Below the pieces are notes generated by a model. The model had not been told where the DNA came from. It saw only the letters and a list, made by a program, of their open reading frames with translations, and did not search any database. This document shows, piece by piece, positions 17,064-24,992 of a DNA stretch of 36,381 bases. The translations under genes were made by a program, and so were the position numbers. How positions within the stretch are numbered: the stretch's first letter is position 1; each line of letters begins with the position of its first letter. The DNA is from Corynebacterium dentalis (GTDB lineage Bacteria; Actinomycetota; Actinomycetes; Mycobacteriales; Mycobacteriaceae). Location of the stretch: assembly GCF_900232865.1 (NCBI RefSeq), contig NZ_OCTS01000009.1:1-36381 (forward strand), given 5' to 3'.

Positions 17064-18005
17064 TTATTCGAATCTGTCGAACCATTTCGGGTCAACGGTA
17101 GGGCGGAGTTTCACGCCGGATTCTCCGTCAGTGCGGATCAGTTCGGCAAGGCGGTCACCGCTAATAAGGTCAACGGTCGGCACGGTGGAGGTGGCTGCTT
17201 TGCGTGCCGGTTCAGTGAAGCGGCTGAGAGTGACGATGATGGCACGTTCAGCGCCCTTGGTTTGGGCGTCGCGTTGGAACAGGGCAACTGTTTCACGTCC
17301 GATGGGTTTGCCTTCCGGAGCGTAACGCTTAATTTGTACGGCCACGCGGGAGGATAAGACTGGACTGAGCGGAGCGGTACCGATGGCATCAACGCCTTCA
17401 TCGCCGGATCCTCCCGTGTGTTGAAGCTGCAGCCCTTGCCGGCGCAGAAGGTAGATAATGAACTTCTCGAAGCCTTCAGGAGGAAGTTGGTGTAGACGGC
17501 TGAGTAGTTGGCTCTTCCAGTCACTTTCATGGGTTTCCTCGTCGGAAGCGGACAGGATGTCGGCGTCGGGAATGCCCTCGCGGGGCTCGGCAGTGTCGGT
17601 AGTAGTTTCTAACTCTTTTTGCTTCCGTTTAGCTCGAAAAGCTTCCCGGTCGAGTTCCCTGATGGTGGAGAAGGCTTCGACGTCGGGAAGCTTGATGATC
17701 TCCTCGCCGACTTCGGTGAGCAGGTACATACCTTGGGCTGGTTGTTCAAGAGCGCCGATGCGCTTTGCTGTGGAACGGCCCCAGGCTAGTCGGCTAATGA
17801 GAACGGAATCCTGCGGTCTGTTGGGGTAAGCAACTTGGAGGAGTGCGTCAGCGTGGGGGAGATGTTCGAGGACTGTTTCGATAATCTCTTGAGTTTTGGC
17901 CGATCCTCCGAGGCTGTCGACTGCGAGGAGGATGGGCAGCACGAGTTGTTGGTGGGTGGGCATTCCTTGCTCGGTGAAGGGGACGCTGTTTGCTCCTGGT
18001 TCCAT
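17064..18005 (-). CDS. mrr: Mrr-type restriction endonuclease
   Basis: This 313-residue cytoplasmic nuclease is related to Mrr, which cuts foreign methylated DNA. Residues ~15-110 form the Mrr N-terminal winged-helix domain. A charged linker (about 115-160) follows, then the catalytic domain from 165: Glu180 (PPEGFEKFI), Asp206 in GGSGDEGVDAIG, and Gln224-x-Lys226 in VAVQIKRY, a complete PD-(D/E)xK active site in its Mrr form. The ATG at 18005 has GGGAG nine bases upstream; a second in-frame ATG at 17963 is possible. No companion methylase is needed for this class, and it stands alone, convergent with the XRE gene. Confidence 0.88.
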   Translation of the reverse strand: MEPGANSVPFTEQGMPTHQQLVLPILLAVDSLGGSAKTQEIIETVLEHLPHADALLQVAYPNRPQDSVLISRLAWGRSTAKRIGALEQPAQGMYLLTEVGEEIIKLPDVEAFSTIRELDREAFRAKRKQKELETTTDTAEPREGIPDADILSASDEETHESDWKSQLLSRLHQLPPEGFEKFIIYLLRRQGLQLQHTGGSGDEGVDAIGTAPLSPVLSSRVAVQIKRYAPEGKPIGRETVALFQRDAQTKGAERAIIVTLSRFTEPARKAATSTVPTVDLISGDRLAELIRTDGESGVKLRPTVDPKWFDRFE

Positions 18006-18140
18006 GATTTGATTCTCCCAGATGTGGGTGTTTTTCCAGTCAACTGCGGATGGTTCGGGCTGATTATTGCTAAGTAAGGGAATGTCCTGAATGTGAAAAA
18101 CGTATTTCTTAAGGGAAATCTGTCCGTCAAGGATGAGAGT

Positions 18141-18168
18141 TCAATCTGAATACAACGGATGCTAATGT
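18141..18168 (+). promoter_or_regulatory. Candidate promoter of the erm leader
   Basis: TTCAAT and TAATGT are separated by 17 bases just upstream of the leader peptide. Transcription would begin close to the leader ATG at 18176, leaving little or no untranslated region. The -35 box is poor, so this is a tentative assignment. Confidence 0.35.
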
Positions 18169-18175
18169 CGAGAAC

Positions 18176-18223
18176 ATGTTGATTTTGGGAACCGCTTCGA
18201 TGCGGTTGCGCCGCAACCGCTAA
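18176..18223 (+). CDS. Erm leader peptide for macrolide-inducible attenuation
   Basis: A 15-codon frame, MLILGTASMRLRRNR, ends in TAA 99 bases before the erm start. From memory it resembles the Erm(X) leader (beginning MLISGTAF and ending in an Arg-rich tail), and its GTA-plus-hydrophobic core is the kind that stalls drug-bound ribosomes. The Arg-rich end lies on the first strand of the downstream hairpins. A macrolide-stalled ribosome would therefore cover that strand and change RNA pairing. The start has no strong ribosome-binding site and may be leaderless. Confidence 0.75.
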   Translation: MLILGTASMRLRRNR

Positions 18224-18317
18224 CAGCGGTTGACCTTCCAGTAGTGGTCACCGCTCCGGTCACTAAGCCGGGCGGTCATTTTGCCATGCCCGGCTCCAAA
18301 ACTCTTCTTTTCGGAGC
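18191..18317 (+). promoter_or_regulatory. Erm translational attenuator hairpins
   Basis: Alternating complements are present. GCGGTTGCG (18202-18210) pairs with CGCAACCGC (18212-18220). The overlapping AACCGCT (18215-18221) can pair instead with AGCGGTT (18225-18231), so the two helices exclude each other. Further down, GCCGGGC (18267-18273) pairs with GCCCGGC (18288-18294). GCTCC (18293-18297) pairs with GGAGC (18313-18317), which contains the erm ribosome-binding site. These last two helices also compete for two bases. This is a complete attenuator, from leader to sequestered ribosome-binding site. Confidence 0.75.
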
Positions 18318-18322
18318 ATCCC

Positions 18323-19123
18323 ATGTCTGCATATTCTCGTGGTCGTCACGAAAACGGCCAGAACTTTCTCACTGACTCCCGCGTTATCGCCTCTCTCTTG
18401 GAGCGTGTGGGAAGCACTAGCGGCCCCTTGATTGAGATTGGTCCCGGCCAAGGGGCGCTGACTCATCCGTTGTCTTGTACGGGACGATCTCTCACAGCTG
18501 TTGAAATTGACCCCGCGCTGGCAGGTGCGCTGCGGCGGGAACTTGACGATGCTGTGACTGTCATCAACGAAGATTTTCTGAGATACCGTCTGCCAGCCCA
18601 CCCTCATGTGATTGTTGGTAACATCCCGTTTCATATCACCACATCCATCTTGCGGCGCCTTCTTCGCGCCCCAGGCTGGACCGACGCTGTGCTGCTTATG
18701 CAGTGGGAGGTTGCCCGCCGACGTGCTGGCGTCGGTGCGTCAACCATGATGACCGCCCAGTGGGCTCCGTGGTTCACTTTTGAGCTTGGAGAACGTGTTA
18801 GCCGGGAGGCGTTTACCCCTCGTCCTAGCGTGGATGGTGGCGTTTTGCACATCCGACGCCGTCCTAAAATGTTGGTACCAGTTGGAAAGCGAAAGGCGTT
18901 CCAAGCTCTAGTGCACGCCGTCTATACGGGGAGGGGTCGTGGGATCGTCGATATCGTCACCCAGGCGAAGATCTTTCCCTCTCGACAGGCGACGCGGAAA
19001 TGGGCCGAGCGGTCTGGTGTGCATTCGCATCAGCTGCCCTCTGACCTGTCTGTTGCTCAGATGGTCAGCCTCTTCCAAAGCAGTGGGGCAGCTCCTGGCC
19101 AGCGTCGAGAGCAAAGGAAATAA
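18323..19123 (+). CDS. erm: 23S rRNA adenine N6-methyltransferase, Erm(X)-like
   Basis: This 266-residue enzyme would methylate A2058 of 23S rRNA and give resistance to macrolides, lincosamides and streptogramin B. It has the SAM-binding motif IEIGPGQGALTH (residues 37-48), catalytic motif NIPFH, and the long family block LLMQWEVARRRAGVGASTMM, with a basic C-terminal domain. The ATG at 18323 lies 6 bases after GGAG. From memory, the central blocks match Erm(X) but many other positions differ, and the protein is about 18 residues shorter than Erm(X). It may be a separate Erm class. A leader peptide and attenuator precede it, so expression is probably induced by macrolides. It lies in the backbone, not in the Tn552-like element. 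Confidence 0.9.
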   Translation: MSAYSRGRHENGQNFLTDSRVIASLLERVGSTSGPLIEIGPGQGALTHPLSCTGRSLTAVEIDPALAGALRRELDDAVTVINEDFLRYRLPAHPHVIVGNIPFHITTSILRRLLRAPGWTDAVLLMQWEVARRRAGVGASTMMTAQWAPWFTFELGERVSREAFTPRPSVDGGVLHIRRRPKMLVPVGKRKAFQALVHAVYTGRGRGIVDIVTQAKIFPSRQATRKWAERSGVHSHQLPSDLSVAQMVSLFQSSGAAPGQRREQRK

Positions 19124-19176
19124 CTCTGAGAGGAGAGTCCTCTTTCTGGGAAGGTGGGTTCAAGAAAAATCAATAA

Positions 19177-19217
19177 CCCCGGTGATATACGTCTAAAACG
19201 TAGGGATCGCTCCGGGG
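19177..19217 (+). terminator. Possible hairpin at the end of erm
   Basis: CCCCGG (19177-19182) pairs with CCGGGG (19212-19217), enclosing a smaller TACGT/ACGTA stem. Only two Ts follow, so it is a weak candidate for an intrinsic terminator. It may instead be a structured 5' end for the next gene. Confidence 0.3.
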
Positions 19218-19247
19218 CCTTCGCTCTTGAGTGTAACACTGGTACGT

Positions 19248-19928
19248 ATGCCAGCCAAGAATAAGCCGGAGAGCGATCTCGAGGCGTGGTTTTCGTCCGA
19301 GCGGATGAAAACCTATAGCTTCCATTTGGATCCCGAAGCGCTCTACCTGTGGAATACTCGCGTGACCAAGTCCTTCCTGGAAGACATTCAGCATGTCGAG
19401 GTGCTTTTGCGTAACTGTGTCGATACTGCTGTGTCTCCAAGGTATGGGCAGCGGTGGTATGTCCACCCGGCTATTCCTTTTGATCGACAGGCGAAGAAGT
19501 CTATTCAGAAGGCGGAACGGCGGGCGGGGATTGCTCGAGCACAGGTGCCACCATCGGGGCGGGTGATTGCTGAGTTGAGCTTCGATTTCTGGGCGTATCT
19601 TTTTACCAATACGTACGCGTCGACGATTTGGCCACTGGTTCGTAAAGCCCTTGTAGCTACACCGATCGCTTCGCATGGGGGGAAGGGAGTTAGCATCTTT
19701 GTGCCTTCTCTGACCGACTTCAAACGTGAGGTTGATGTGGTCTACAAATTACGTAACCGTTGTGCTCATCACGAGCCGATTATCAGGCGAAACAGGCAGC
19801 ATGAAAATGCTCGGCTTGATCGTGCGCAGCAAGCCGTCAGGCTTTTGTCCACGTGGATCGATCCGGGCGCGTCGCGGTGGATTGTTGAACACTCAAGGAT
19901 CCCTGATCTGCGGATCAATAGGCCGTAA
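19248..19928 (+). CDS. Abi_2-family (AbiD/AbiF-like) HEPN abortive-infection protein
   Basis: This 226-residue soluble protein is of the Abi_2 family, which includes lactococcal phage-resistance proteins and belongs to the HEPN superfamily. The N-terminal part has the typical helical start (RMKTYSFHLD, then LYLWNTRVTKSFLEDIQHVE and VLLRNCVD). Arg169-Asn170-x3-His174 in KLRNRCAHHEP is the diagnostic HEPN R-N-x3-H motif. The ATG at 19248 is preferred over a TTG at 19227 because the family begins near there. It is followed 10 bp later, on the same strand, by a peptidase E-like gene, so the two are probably co-transcribed. It is the second HEPN protein on the plasmid, after the ApeA-like one. Its activating phage signal is unknown. 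Confidence 0.82.
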   Translation: MPAKNKPESDLEAWFSSERMKTYSFHLDPEALYLWNTRVTKSFLEDIQHVEVLLRNCVDTAVSPRYGQRWYVHPAIPFDRQAKKSIQKAERRAGIARAQVPPSGRVIAELSFDFWAYLFTNTYASTIWPLVRKALVATPIASHGGKGVSIFVPSLTDFKREVDVVYKLRNRCAHHEPIIRRNRQHENARLDRAQQAVRLLSTWIDPGASRWIVEHSRIPDLRINRP

Positions 19929-19938
19929 GCTGGCCCTC

Positions 19939-20532
19939 GTGAACCTATTTCTTGCTTCCTACCTGCACCCTGACCTTGGCACCTACCTGACTGGAAGGAT
20001 TCTCTATATCGATGATGCAGCAGTTGAGATGCGGCAAGCCCCGTTCACCCAAGAAGAGTTGAAAACTGTGCGCGAGGCGGCGGAGGTGCTAGTTCCTGTC
20101 ACTGTGTCACAGATGGCACTGGCAGATTTCCGCCAAGAGCTTGAACTAGCTGATTGTGTCTATGTTGCGAGTGGTGAAACATTCCGCTTGCTCCATGCGC
20201 TGAAATCCACAGGAACAGACCAGCTTCTTGTTGATGCTGTGCGTGCTGGAAAGTTGTATGCGGGTAGTTCTGCTGGGGCGATGGTTGCTGGTCCTTCAAT
20301 CGAGCCAGCCACGGTGATGGATAATCCTTCCATAGCTCCTGATCTCGGGGATTATACCGGGCTTCATCTCACTGAATTTGTGGTGGTTCCTCATGCCCAA
20401 GGTACAACTGGTCCGTATTCCATCAACATCATTAGTAAGACGGTGGAAGACTACGGCCAAGAATGGAATCTGCTGTTGCTGAGGGACGGACAAGCTCTCT
20501 ATGTAGATGCCCGGGGATCAATGCTTATTTAG
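19939..20532 (+). CDS. Peptidase E-like (S51) protein
   Basis: This 197-residue protein has a class I glutamine-amidotransferase-like fold, as in aspartyl dipeptidase PepE. The nucleophile elbow is GSSAGA (Ser111), preceded by the ASGETFRLLHAL strand-helix that corresponds to the family's GGNTF block. A likely catalytic His152 lies in VVPHAQ. The GTG start at 19939 gives the usual beginning (VNLFLAS) and follows the Abi-type gene by 10 bp. It is slightly shorter than PepE. On its own it would look like a stray metabolic gene; its close coupling to an abortive-infection gene raises the possibility of a joint role, which is not established. Confidence 0.75.
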   Translation: MNLFLASYLHPDLGTYLTGRILYIDDAAVEMRQAPFTQEELKTVREAAEVLVPVTVSQMALADFRQELELADCVYVASGETFRLLHALKSTGTDQLLVDAVRAGKLYAGSSAGAMVAGPSIEPATVMDNPSIAPDLGDYTGLHLTEFVVVPHAQGTTGPYSINIISKTVEDYGQEWNLLLLRDGQALYVDARGSMLI

Positions 20533-20564
20533 CTGTACCGGTTAGAGCAATTGATGGTGTGAAA

Positions 20565-20585
20565 GGCTCCTAGTCGATGAGAGCC
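20565..20585. terminator. Possible bidirectional terminator between convergent genes
   Basis: GGCTC (20565-20569) pairs with GAGCC (20581-20585) around an 11-base loop, between the peptidase E-like gene and the convergent ATPase gene. A short T-rich stretch follows within about ten bases on the plus strand and TTTC follows directly on the minus strand. It is a modest candidate. Confidence 0.35.
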
Positions 20586-20624
20586 GAATGAGCTTTTCTT
20601 TCAATTAGAAGGTAAAGAGGTTAC

Positions 20625-22829
20625 CTAAACTATTTCGTCTCCGCTTGGCTGACTCTCTAGTTTTTTTGCCTGTCGGTATAGTTTTCGCAGGGCTGTATCG
20701 GACATATCGATGATTGGTTCATACATGAACGCGTTGACGTGGATACTCTCTGGCGTCATGAGCGAGACGCCCTCGAGTATTTTTTGACTTTCAGGGGTGC
20801 CGAGTTCGCGGTTTTTGAACTCTCTAAATAATTCTGCGGTCTGATTCCTTGTGATCCGTTCGACAAATTGGGGATCGTTGAGCTCGGTTATCATATACTT
20901 CTCTGCAAGTATTCGAGTAGCGATGGACAGCACGATCTTGTTCTCGAAATTGACACCTTCTTTGGCAGAGACGGCCTCTTCGGCCTGTTGGTTTAGCAGA
21001 TCCATCACTCTGTCTTCCGGTGATCCCCAGCTTTCCTCATCCTGCCCGTGGAACGTATCCGCAAAAATCCGGTCGAGATCCCTGTTTGTAATTGAGGGGG
21101 AGTCAGTCTTCCAATGGAGGAGCGATGTGAGCACCTTGTAATCTTCGTCTGTTTTCCCCTTGGTGTATTCAAGGATGTTTCGCACAAACGGGATTGATGC
21201 GATGCGCTGCATTCCACAGGTGAAGAAGTGCCGCTTGAAGAGATTGATGAACGGATTATTGACATGGTCCGCTTTGTTGAGAACTATCCTTCCAGCGTCT
21301 TTTTGTGCCATAAAACACTGTCCGTAGCCAGCGACGTTCCGGTTAACCACCGTGCGGAAGAAATCGAAGTTATGAGTCAGGAGGATTATCTTGAAATCGG
21401 AGTAGTTTACAATCTCCTTGAGGTATTGAATAATGGCATACTTGTTCTTGTAGTCGAACGAGTCGGCGAGATCATCGATAACAAATAGTGTCGCGCGACC
21501 AGCAGCCTTCCGCGCTTCAACCTCGAAGAGCACATTAAGTATGTAAAGAGCTTTTTTCTCCCCGTTGCTAAGGACTTTAAGTAATTCCTCCCTCTCAACG
21601 TCGGTAGTCTCGTCACCTTCTTCGAATTCGAAAGTAAGCTCCAAAACGCTCTCCTGGCCAAGTATGACGCGGTGTCTGTTTTTTGCGCTGAGTCGGAACG
21701 GGACGAAAAACCGATCATTGAAGATATCGATAACTTTTTCCCACTGGGTGCTTTCGTTTACCGCCTGCTCCTCAATCGTCTTGCGGCGAGATTCCGTGTC
21801 TTCAAAACGCGTCACAACGTATTCGAAAAGATGCTCTTGTGCCTTCAGATGAGATTTCCAGACATTTTGTTGGAAAGTATCGATATTGGCCAGCTCTGGA
21901 AGAAGCTCTTCTCGGCTCGCGATGAAGTCGAAGAATCGGCGGGTATCCGCGTTTTTCTGCAGAACCTTCTCAATCGCATCGAGCTTTATTCGTAATGATT
22001 CGTCGTGGGTAATCTTCCTCTTCTCTTCAGTGATTAGATTCTTCAGATCTGATTCGTTAGTCACTGACCGAGTTTTACTCTCCCCGTGTAGGAGCAAAGA
22101 GTGATTCGCGGTGAAGAACCCGTTGCTACTTAGGCTTTTCGTTACATTTGTCGCATTGTAGAAAGAGAACGATTCTCGATTGAAGAAAGTGGATTCGTCG
22201 AGGAGTTCGTTTAGGCGCGTGATGTATTGACTTAGCTCTGACTGAACTTCGGGATTGCGGAGGATAGTAACGACCTTTTCATTGAATACGATGTCGTACG
22301 GAAGGTCGGTATAAAGTGGACCTTCCAGTTGTCTGACTTCGTGTCGGATTCGCAGCATGGCCTCGAAGAATCTGTCGTCTTCACCAGTGAACACTCGCGA
22401 CAATGTACTGAAGATGTCTTGCTTAGTTTTAGATTGCTTTTCCAGTGCCTCGACGAGATCATCACGCGCCTCTATGAGGTCGACCTGGAGATCCTCGTAT
22501 TCTTTTCGCAGGTTAGGGTTCACTAGAAGAGTCGAAGTTAACTCATTTGGCTGCAGTCCTTCATCGTAGGAAGACACAACTACTACATCGTCAGGGTCGA
22601 GTTCCTTCCCATGCTCATCACTGATAGAGCGCTCGGTTTGACGAGTTGGGAACATATGGTCGGAGGTCTCTTCGCCTTGGGAAAAATCCTTGAAGGTTCG
22701 CGCAAAAGAGGTTTTCATTGTGCCGTTAGGTGCGTATATCGCAATGGAGTTTTGTTTATTGAAATTGAATGTTGCACTTAAATCGCGGATGCCGTGACAG
22801 TTTTTCAATGCAACATTTATCTTCTTCAT
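20625..22829 (-). CDS. ABC-type AAA ATPase of a defence-like family
   Basis: This 734-residue protein has an SMC/ABC-type ATPase split by a long insert. The N-terminal nucleotide-binding part has Walker A-like IYAPNGTMKTSFA (Lys39), where the usual Gly before Lys is Met. Residues ~90-330 are largely coiled coil or helical. The second half has signature LSNGEKK (near residue 418), Walker B TLFVIDDLADSFD and H-loop LLTHNFDF. The C-terminal ~250 residues contain conserved-looking blocks (TSLLHWK, NFENKIVLSIATRI, AFMYEPIIDMSD). The design resembles RloC/PrrC-like or Abi-type ATPases, but I see no R-N-x3-H nuclease motif. Effector and target are unknown. It is monocistronic and convergent with the peptidase E-like gene. 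Confidence 0.72.
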   Translation of the reverse strand: MKKINVALKNCHGIRDLSATFNFNKQNSIAIYAPNGTMKTSFARTFKDFSQGEETSDHMFPTRQTERSISDEHGKELDPDDVVVVSSYDEGLQPNELTSTLLVNPNLRKEYEDLQVDLIEARDDLVEALEKQSKTKQDIFSTLSRVFTGEDDRFFEAMLRIRHEVRQLEGPLYTDLPYDIVFNEKVVTILRNPEVQSELSQYITRLNELLDESTFFNRESFSFYNATNVTKSLSSNGFFTANHSLLLHGESKTRSVTNESDLKNLITEEKRKITHDESLRIKLDAIEKVLQKNADTRRFFDFIASREELLPELANIDTFQQNVWKSHLKAQEHLFEYVVTRFEDTESRRKTIEEQAVNESTQWEKVIDIFNDRFFVPFRLSAKNRHRVILGQESVLELTFEFEEGDETTDVEREELLKVLSNGEKKALYILNVLFEVEARKAAGRATLFVIDDLADSFDYKNKYAIIQYLKEIVNYSDFKIILLTHNFDFFRTVVNRNVAGYGQCFMAQKDAGRIVLNKADHVNNPFINLFKRHFFTCGMQRIASIPFVRNILEYTKGKTDEDYKVLTSLLHWKTDSPSITNRDLDRIFADTFHGQDEESWGSPEDRVMDLLNQQAEEAVSAKEGVNFENKIVLSIATRILAEKYMITELNDPQFVERITRNQTAELFREFKNRELGTPESQKILEGVSLMTPESIHVNAFMYEPIIDMSDTALRKLYRQAKKLESQPSGDEIV

Positions 22830-23251
22830 ATCTGTCAGCTTAGTGCGCTTGATTCGGTTCGTGTGAGATGGATCGCCTCGGCGATCATCGACTTCGTTGC
22901 TATGGTTTTGAGATAAAAGAGAAGCATGCTGAACTTGAACCCTTTGTTGGCACTAGGATGTATTTTGTCGTACACCCTATTAATAAAACGGAAGACTCCG
23001 TAATAAACGCAACTTACTGCACTTTATCGGGCCAAAACCCGGATTCTCGTTCCAGAATTATTGCCCTACATTGAGCACTTAATAAGCAACCTCTTAAAAA
23101 GTGGGACACCATTACTGGACGATGGAGTACACGATGTGGGGAATCACGATGTCGTCATGACACGGTTCAAAGAGGCGCTGTCGGAGCACATTTGTGAGGT
23201 GTCGTTCATACGCCCGCTTTCGTGTGCCGACTGACCTATTGCGAATTGCTT
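22830..23251. other. AT-rich intergenic region with a possible gene remnant
   Basis: This 422-bp gap lies between the ATPase gene and the ABC-F gene. On the plus strand an open stretch from about 23006 to a TGA at 23233 (including LVPELLPYIEHLISNLL) has no start codon and could be the end of a decayed gene. A 68-codon frame at 22868-23074 has no recognisable features. Neither is convincing as a working gene. Confidence 0.35.
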
Positions 23252-24757
23252 TTAGAGCTCGATGGTGCGATCCAGTGAAAGGCGGGAACAGAAGTATTCA
23301 TCGTGGCTGACTACGAGTAACGCTCCGTGGTAAGCGGAGAGGACGTCGACAAGCCAGTCCGCGGTGGGGATATCCAAGTTGTTTGTCGGCTCATCAAGTA
23401 GCAGGAACTGCGGTGCGGGGGAAGTAAGCAGTACGCGTGCGAACTCGGCACGGAACCGCTCGCCTCCGGAAAGGTGTCCCACCGGTGTGTGGACACTGTC
23501 ATTCTGGAACAACAGCTGCGCCAGCTTGTCGCGGAGAAGCTGCGGGTCAGCCTGTGGATTGCTTTCCGTGACCAGCTCCCACACACTCTTTTCGGCCGGC
23601 AATGTGATGCGTTGACGTAGGTAGCTGCAGGGCAGTGCGTAGTCGACGTCGCCGCTGGCAATCCGGTTGAGAAACGTGGTTTTCCCCGAGCCATTGGCAC
23701 CGGCGAGTCGGACGCGTTCGGGGCCGACGATTGTCAACAGCCCGCTGCCCAGAACGCGCGTGGCATTGGGAAGGCTGGTATCGGGTAGCTCGATGTGAAC
23801 ATGAGTGTCCTCCCGCAACATAAGCTGCGCAGAGTCATAACCTTCCCGAGCCTGTGACACCGAGGCTGCGGCATCACTGGCACGTTTGGCTGACGAGACC
23901 TGGGATCGGTTCTTATCGTTTCCCATGGCCATGCCGGGCTTGCGTTTCGAGGTAGCGAACTTTTTTCCACGGCGGGCGTCACGGGCGAGCCGTGTTTGCA
24001 TCTCGGCACGTTGGCGAACTTCCTTGCGGTAGGAGGCTTTGGCCTCACTTACTTCCGCCCGCACGGTTTCCTGCTCGTGGGCGATGGTTTGATGGTAGTG
24101 CTCAAAGTTTCCGCTAAACATACGTAATGAGCCGTGATAGAGCTCAGCTATTTCGTCAGCGTGGTTAAGCAGCTCCCGATCATGCGAGATGACCACCATG
24201 GGTGCCGGGGAAGCGTCAATCATATGCAGGAGGTGATCCCTGGCGGCGGCGTCGAGATTGTTCGTGGGCTCATCAAGAATGATCATCTCTGGTTGGGTGA
24301 AAAACAGTGCTGTCAGCGCCACAGCGACGGCCTCTCCTCCCGACAAGCTGCCGACACTGCGATCAAGGGCAAAGTTCAGCTCCGACGCGCTAAGGGCGGC
24401 CTGGATCCTTTCCTTGAGATCCCAGTTGTCAGCAACGATGTCCGCGAGTTCCTCGGAGTAGTTGCCCGCTTCGATCTCCGCTAGGGCATCTAAAATCTCG
24501 CGGGCCTTAAATACGTCTGCGATGGTGTCGGTCACTTTAAGCCCCAAATCTTGGTCAAGGTAGCCGATTTTAGGGGCCGTCACGGAGCCGGAAGTGGGTT
24601 GATAGATACCGGCCAGCACCTTAGCGAGGGTCGATTTTCCTGAGCCATTAGCGCCGACAAGGCCGGTGAAAGATGCGCTGAACGTGGCGCTTAAATCCGA
24701 AAAACAGGGAGTGCCGTCGGGCCAGGTGAAAGAGAGGTGGGCAAAAGAAATAGGCAT
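23252..24757 (-). CDS. ABC-F ATPase, possible ribosome-protection protein
   Basis: This 501-residue protein has two ABC ATPase domains and no membrane segments, the ABC-F plan. Domain 1 has Walker [10 protein letters not shown] (about residues 35-43), signature LSGGE and Walker [12 protein letters not shown]. Domain 2 has [15 protein letters not shown] and [11 protein letters not shown]. The interdomain linker (about 215-300) is charged and long enough to reach the ribosomal P/E site. ABC-F proteins either assist translation or displace antibiotics from the ribosome. Its presence on a plasmid that also carries erm favours a resistance role, but sequence alone does not show which. It lies next to the transposon insertion and is transcribed away from it. 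Confidence 0.85.
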   Translation of the reverse strand: MPISFAHLSFTWPDGTPCFSDLSATFSASFTGLVGANGSGKSTLAKVLAGIYQPTSGSVTAPKIGYLDQDLGLKVTDTIADVFKAREILDALAEIEAGNYSEELADIVADNWDLKERIQAALSASELNFALDRSVGSLSGGEAVAVALTALFFTQPEMIILDEPTNNLDAAARDHLLHMIDASPAPMVVISHDRELLNHADEIAELYHGSLRMFSGNFEHYHQTIAHEQETVRAEVSEAKASYRKEVRQRAEMQTRLARDARRGKKFATSKRKPGMAMGNDKNRSQVSSAKRASDAAASVSQAREGYDSAQLMLREDTHVHIELPDTSLPNATRVLGSGLLTIVGPERVRLAGANGSGKTTFLNRIASGDVDYALPCSYLRQRITLPAEKSVWELVTESNPQADPQLLRDKLAQLLFQNDSVHTPVGHLSGGERFRAEFARVLLTSPAPQFLLLDEPTNNLDIPTADWLVDVLSAYHGALLVVSHDEYFCSRLSLDRTIEL

Positions 24758-24925
24758 GCCGTGTTCCGCCTTCGAGTCAACGATGAATAGGTGAGCGTCG
24801 AATTAGGAACGGATCTTCATGGGGTGGAACTGTACCTCGAACTAATCTGTGCGTCAATGCTCACTAACTTTAGAAGCGCGCATAGATGTCTGCTGGAGTA
24901 CACCTCAGACGAACACTTTGTGAAT
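24758..24925. other. Intergenic DNA upstream of the ABC-F gene
   Basis: No gene is seen here. The right end (24910 onward) carries the left half of the interrupted res-like site. Before the transposon arrived this DNA ran directly into the promoter region of the resolvase now at 160. Confidence 0.5.
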
Positions 24926-24933
24926 CACAAGAC
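24910..24933 (+). promoter_or_regulatory. Left half of the interrupted res-like site, with target duplication
   Basis: The half-site includes CGAACA (24910-24915) and the palindrome TTGTGAATCACAA (24918-24930). It ends with the target duplication CACAAGAC (24926-24933), which is repeated at 128-135. Joined to 136 onward it would form an inverted repeat (CGAACA...TGTTCG) in front of the backbone resolvase gene. Confidence 0.6.
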
Positions 24934-24982
24934 TGTGAATGTGATCGCTATGTGGCCTGCTTTTTTGATCACTATGTGTCGT
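24934..24982 (+). repeat. Left terminal inverted repeat of the Tn552-like transposon
   Basis: It begins TGTGAATGTGATCGCTATGT and matches the inverted right end at about 39 of 49 positions. Two copies of TGATCRCTATGTG at 24942-24954 and 24966-24978 are 24 bp apart. They are probably consecutive transposase-binding sites. Confidence 0.85.
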
Positions 24983-24992
24983 ACTGACCTGG

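Noticed and set aside
16736..18005. XRE controller and Mrr as one operon
   Set aside because: The genes are convergent, so they cannot share a transcript in the sense direction.
20625..22829. PrrC/RloC anticodon nuclease
   Set aside because: The ATPase part is similar in plan, but the R-N-x3-H or comparable nuclease residues were not found, so only a general ATPase call is given.
22868..23074. 68-codon frame upstream of the defence-like ATPase
   Set aside because: No ribosome-binding site, no motif, and composition typical of AT-rich intergenic DNA.
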